Assembly (NCBI GenBank): GCA_029263115.1
Contig: JAJCYC010000083.1
Span: 1-48,032 of the forward strand
Direction: 5' to 3'
DNA length: 48,032 nt
Source of the DNA: Pseudonocardia sp.
GTDB lineage: Bacteria; Actinomycetota; Actinomycetes; Mycobacteriales; Pseudonocardiaceae
The notes below the pieces were generated by a model that had not been told where the DNA came from, did no database searches, and saw nothing but the letters and a program-made list of their open reading frames with translations. Each line of letters begins with the position of its first letter. Within the stretch, counting starts at the first letter, position 1. Made by a program: the position numbers and the translations under genes. Of the stretch, positions 48,022 through 48,032 are shown piece after piece.

Positions 48022-48032
48022 GCGGCGTGGCC

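Noticed and set aside
1-48032. CRISPR arrays, rRNA or tRNA genes
   Set aside because: No regularly spaced direct repeats and no tRNA/rRNA signature noticed by eye; a tRNAscan-SE/Infernal run would be decisive.
1-48032. att sites/integrase proving an ICE
   Set aside because: No integrase gene or tRNA-end duplication seen in the window; plasmid versus ICE cannot be decided.

Overview
High-GC actinobacterial DNA, apparently part of a conjugative element (plasmid or ICE) followed by a more chromosome-like segment. (1) ~1-9355, minus strand: a type-IV-secretion/conjugation block (SCO6880-like protein cut by the window edge, TrbL-like membrane protein, small pilin-like membrane protein, secreted beta-helix protein, acidic repeat protein, MinD/ParA-like ATPase). 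(2) ~9.6-13.9 kb: XRE regulators, ImmA/IrrE-type metallopeptidase, MAB_1171c-like membrane protein, methyltransferase, RelE-like toxin with DUF6247-like partner. (3) ~14.5-18.0 kb: divergent AraC regulator/methyltransferase, DUF3024-like pair. (4) ~18.3-32.5 kb, plus strand: accessory/leading-type region with DUF932-like protein, ParB-domain protein, zinc-motif protein, an ATP-grasp-modified RiPP (graspetide/imiditide-like) cluster with precursor, ATP-grasp and PIMT-like methyltransferase, SSB, a degraded WhiB gene and a Prim-Pol primase. (5) an unusually AT-rich, palindrome-bearing spacer (candidate oriT) and a MobF relaxase (33042-37346). (6) ~38-48 kb: MurJ-like flippase, ATP-grasp protein, IS630 remnant, adenylate cyclase-YHS fusion, and a BlaI/M56 system with four matching operator-like palindromes. 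The most interesting observation is a repeated, structure-preserving intergenic element (three close copies, one with a replaced stem, three diverged candidates) upstream of ParB-like, SSB and tiny-ORF genes. All these genes point toward the candidate oriT, which fits single-stranded-DNA promoters of a conjugative leading region or an undescribed cis-RNA family.
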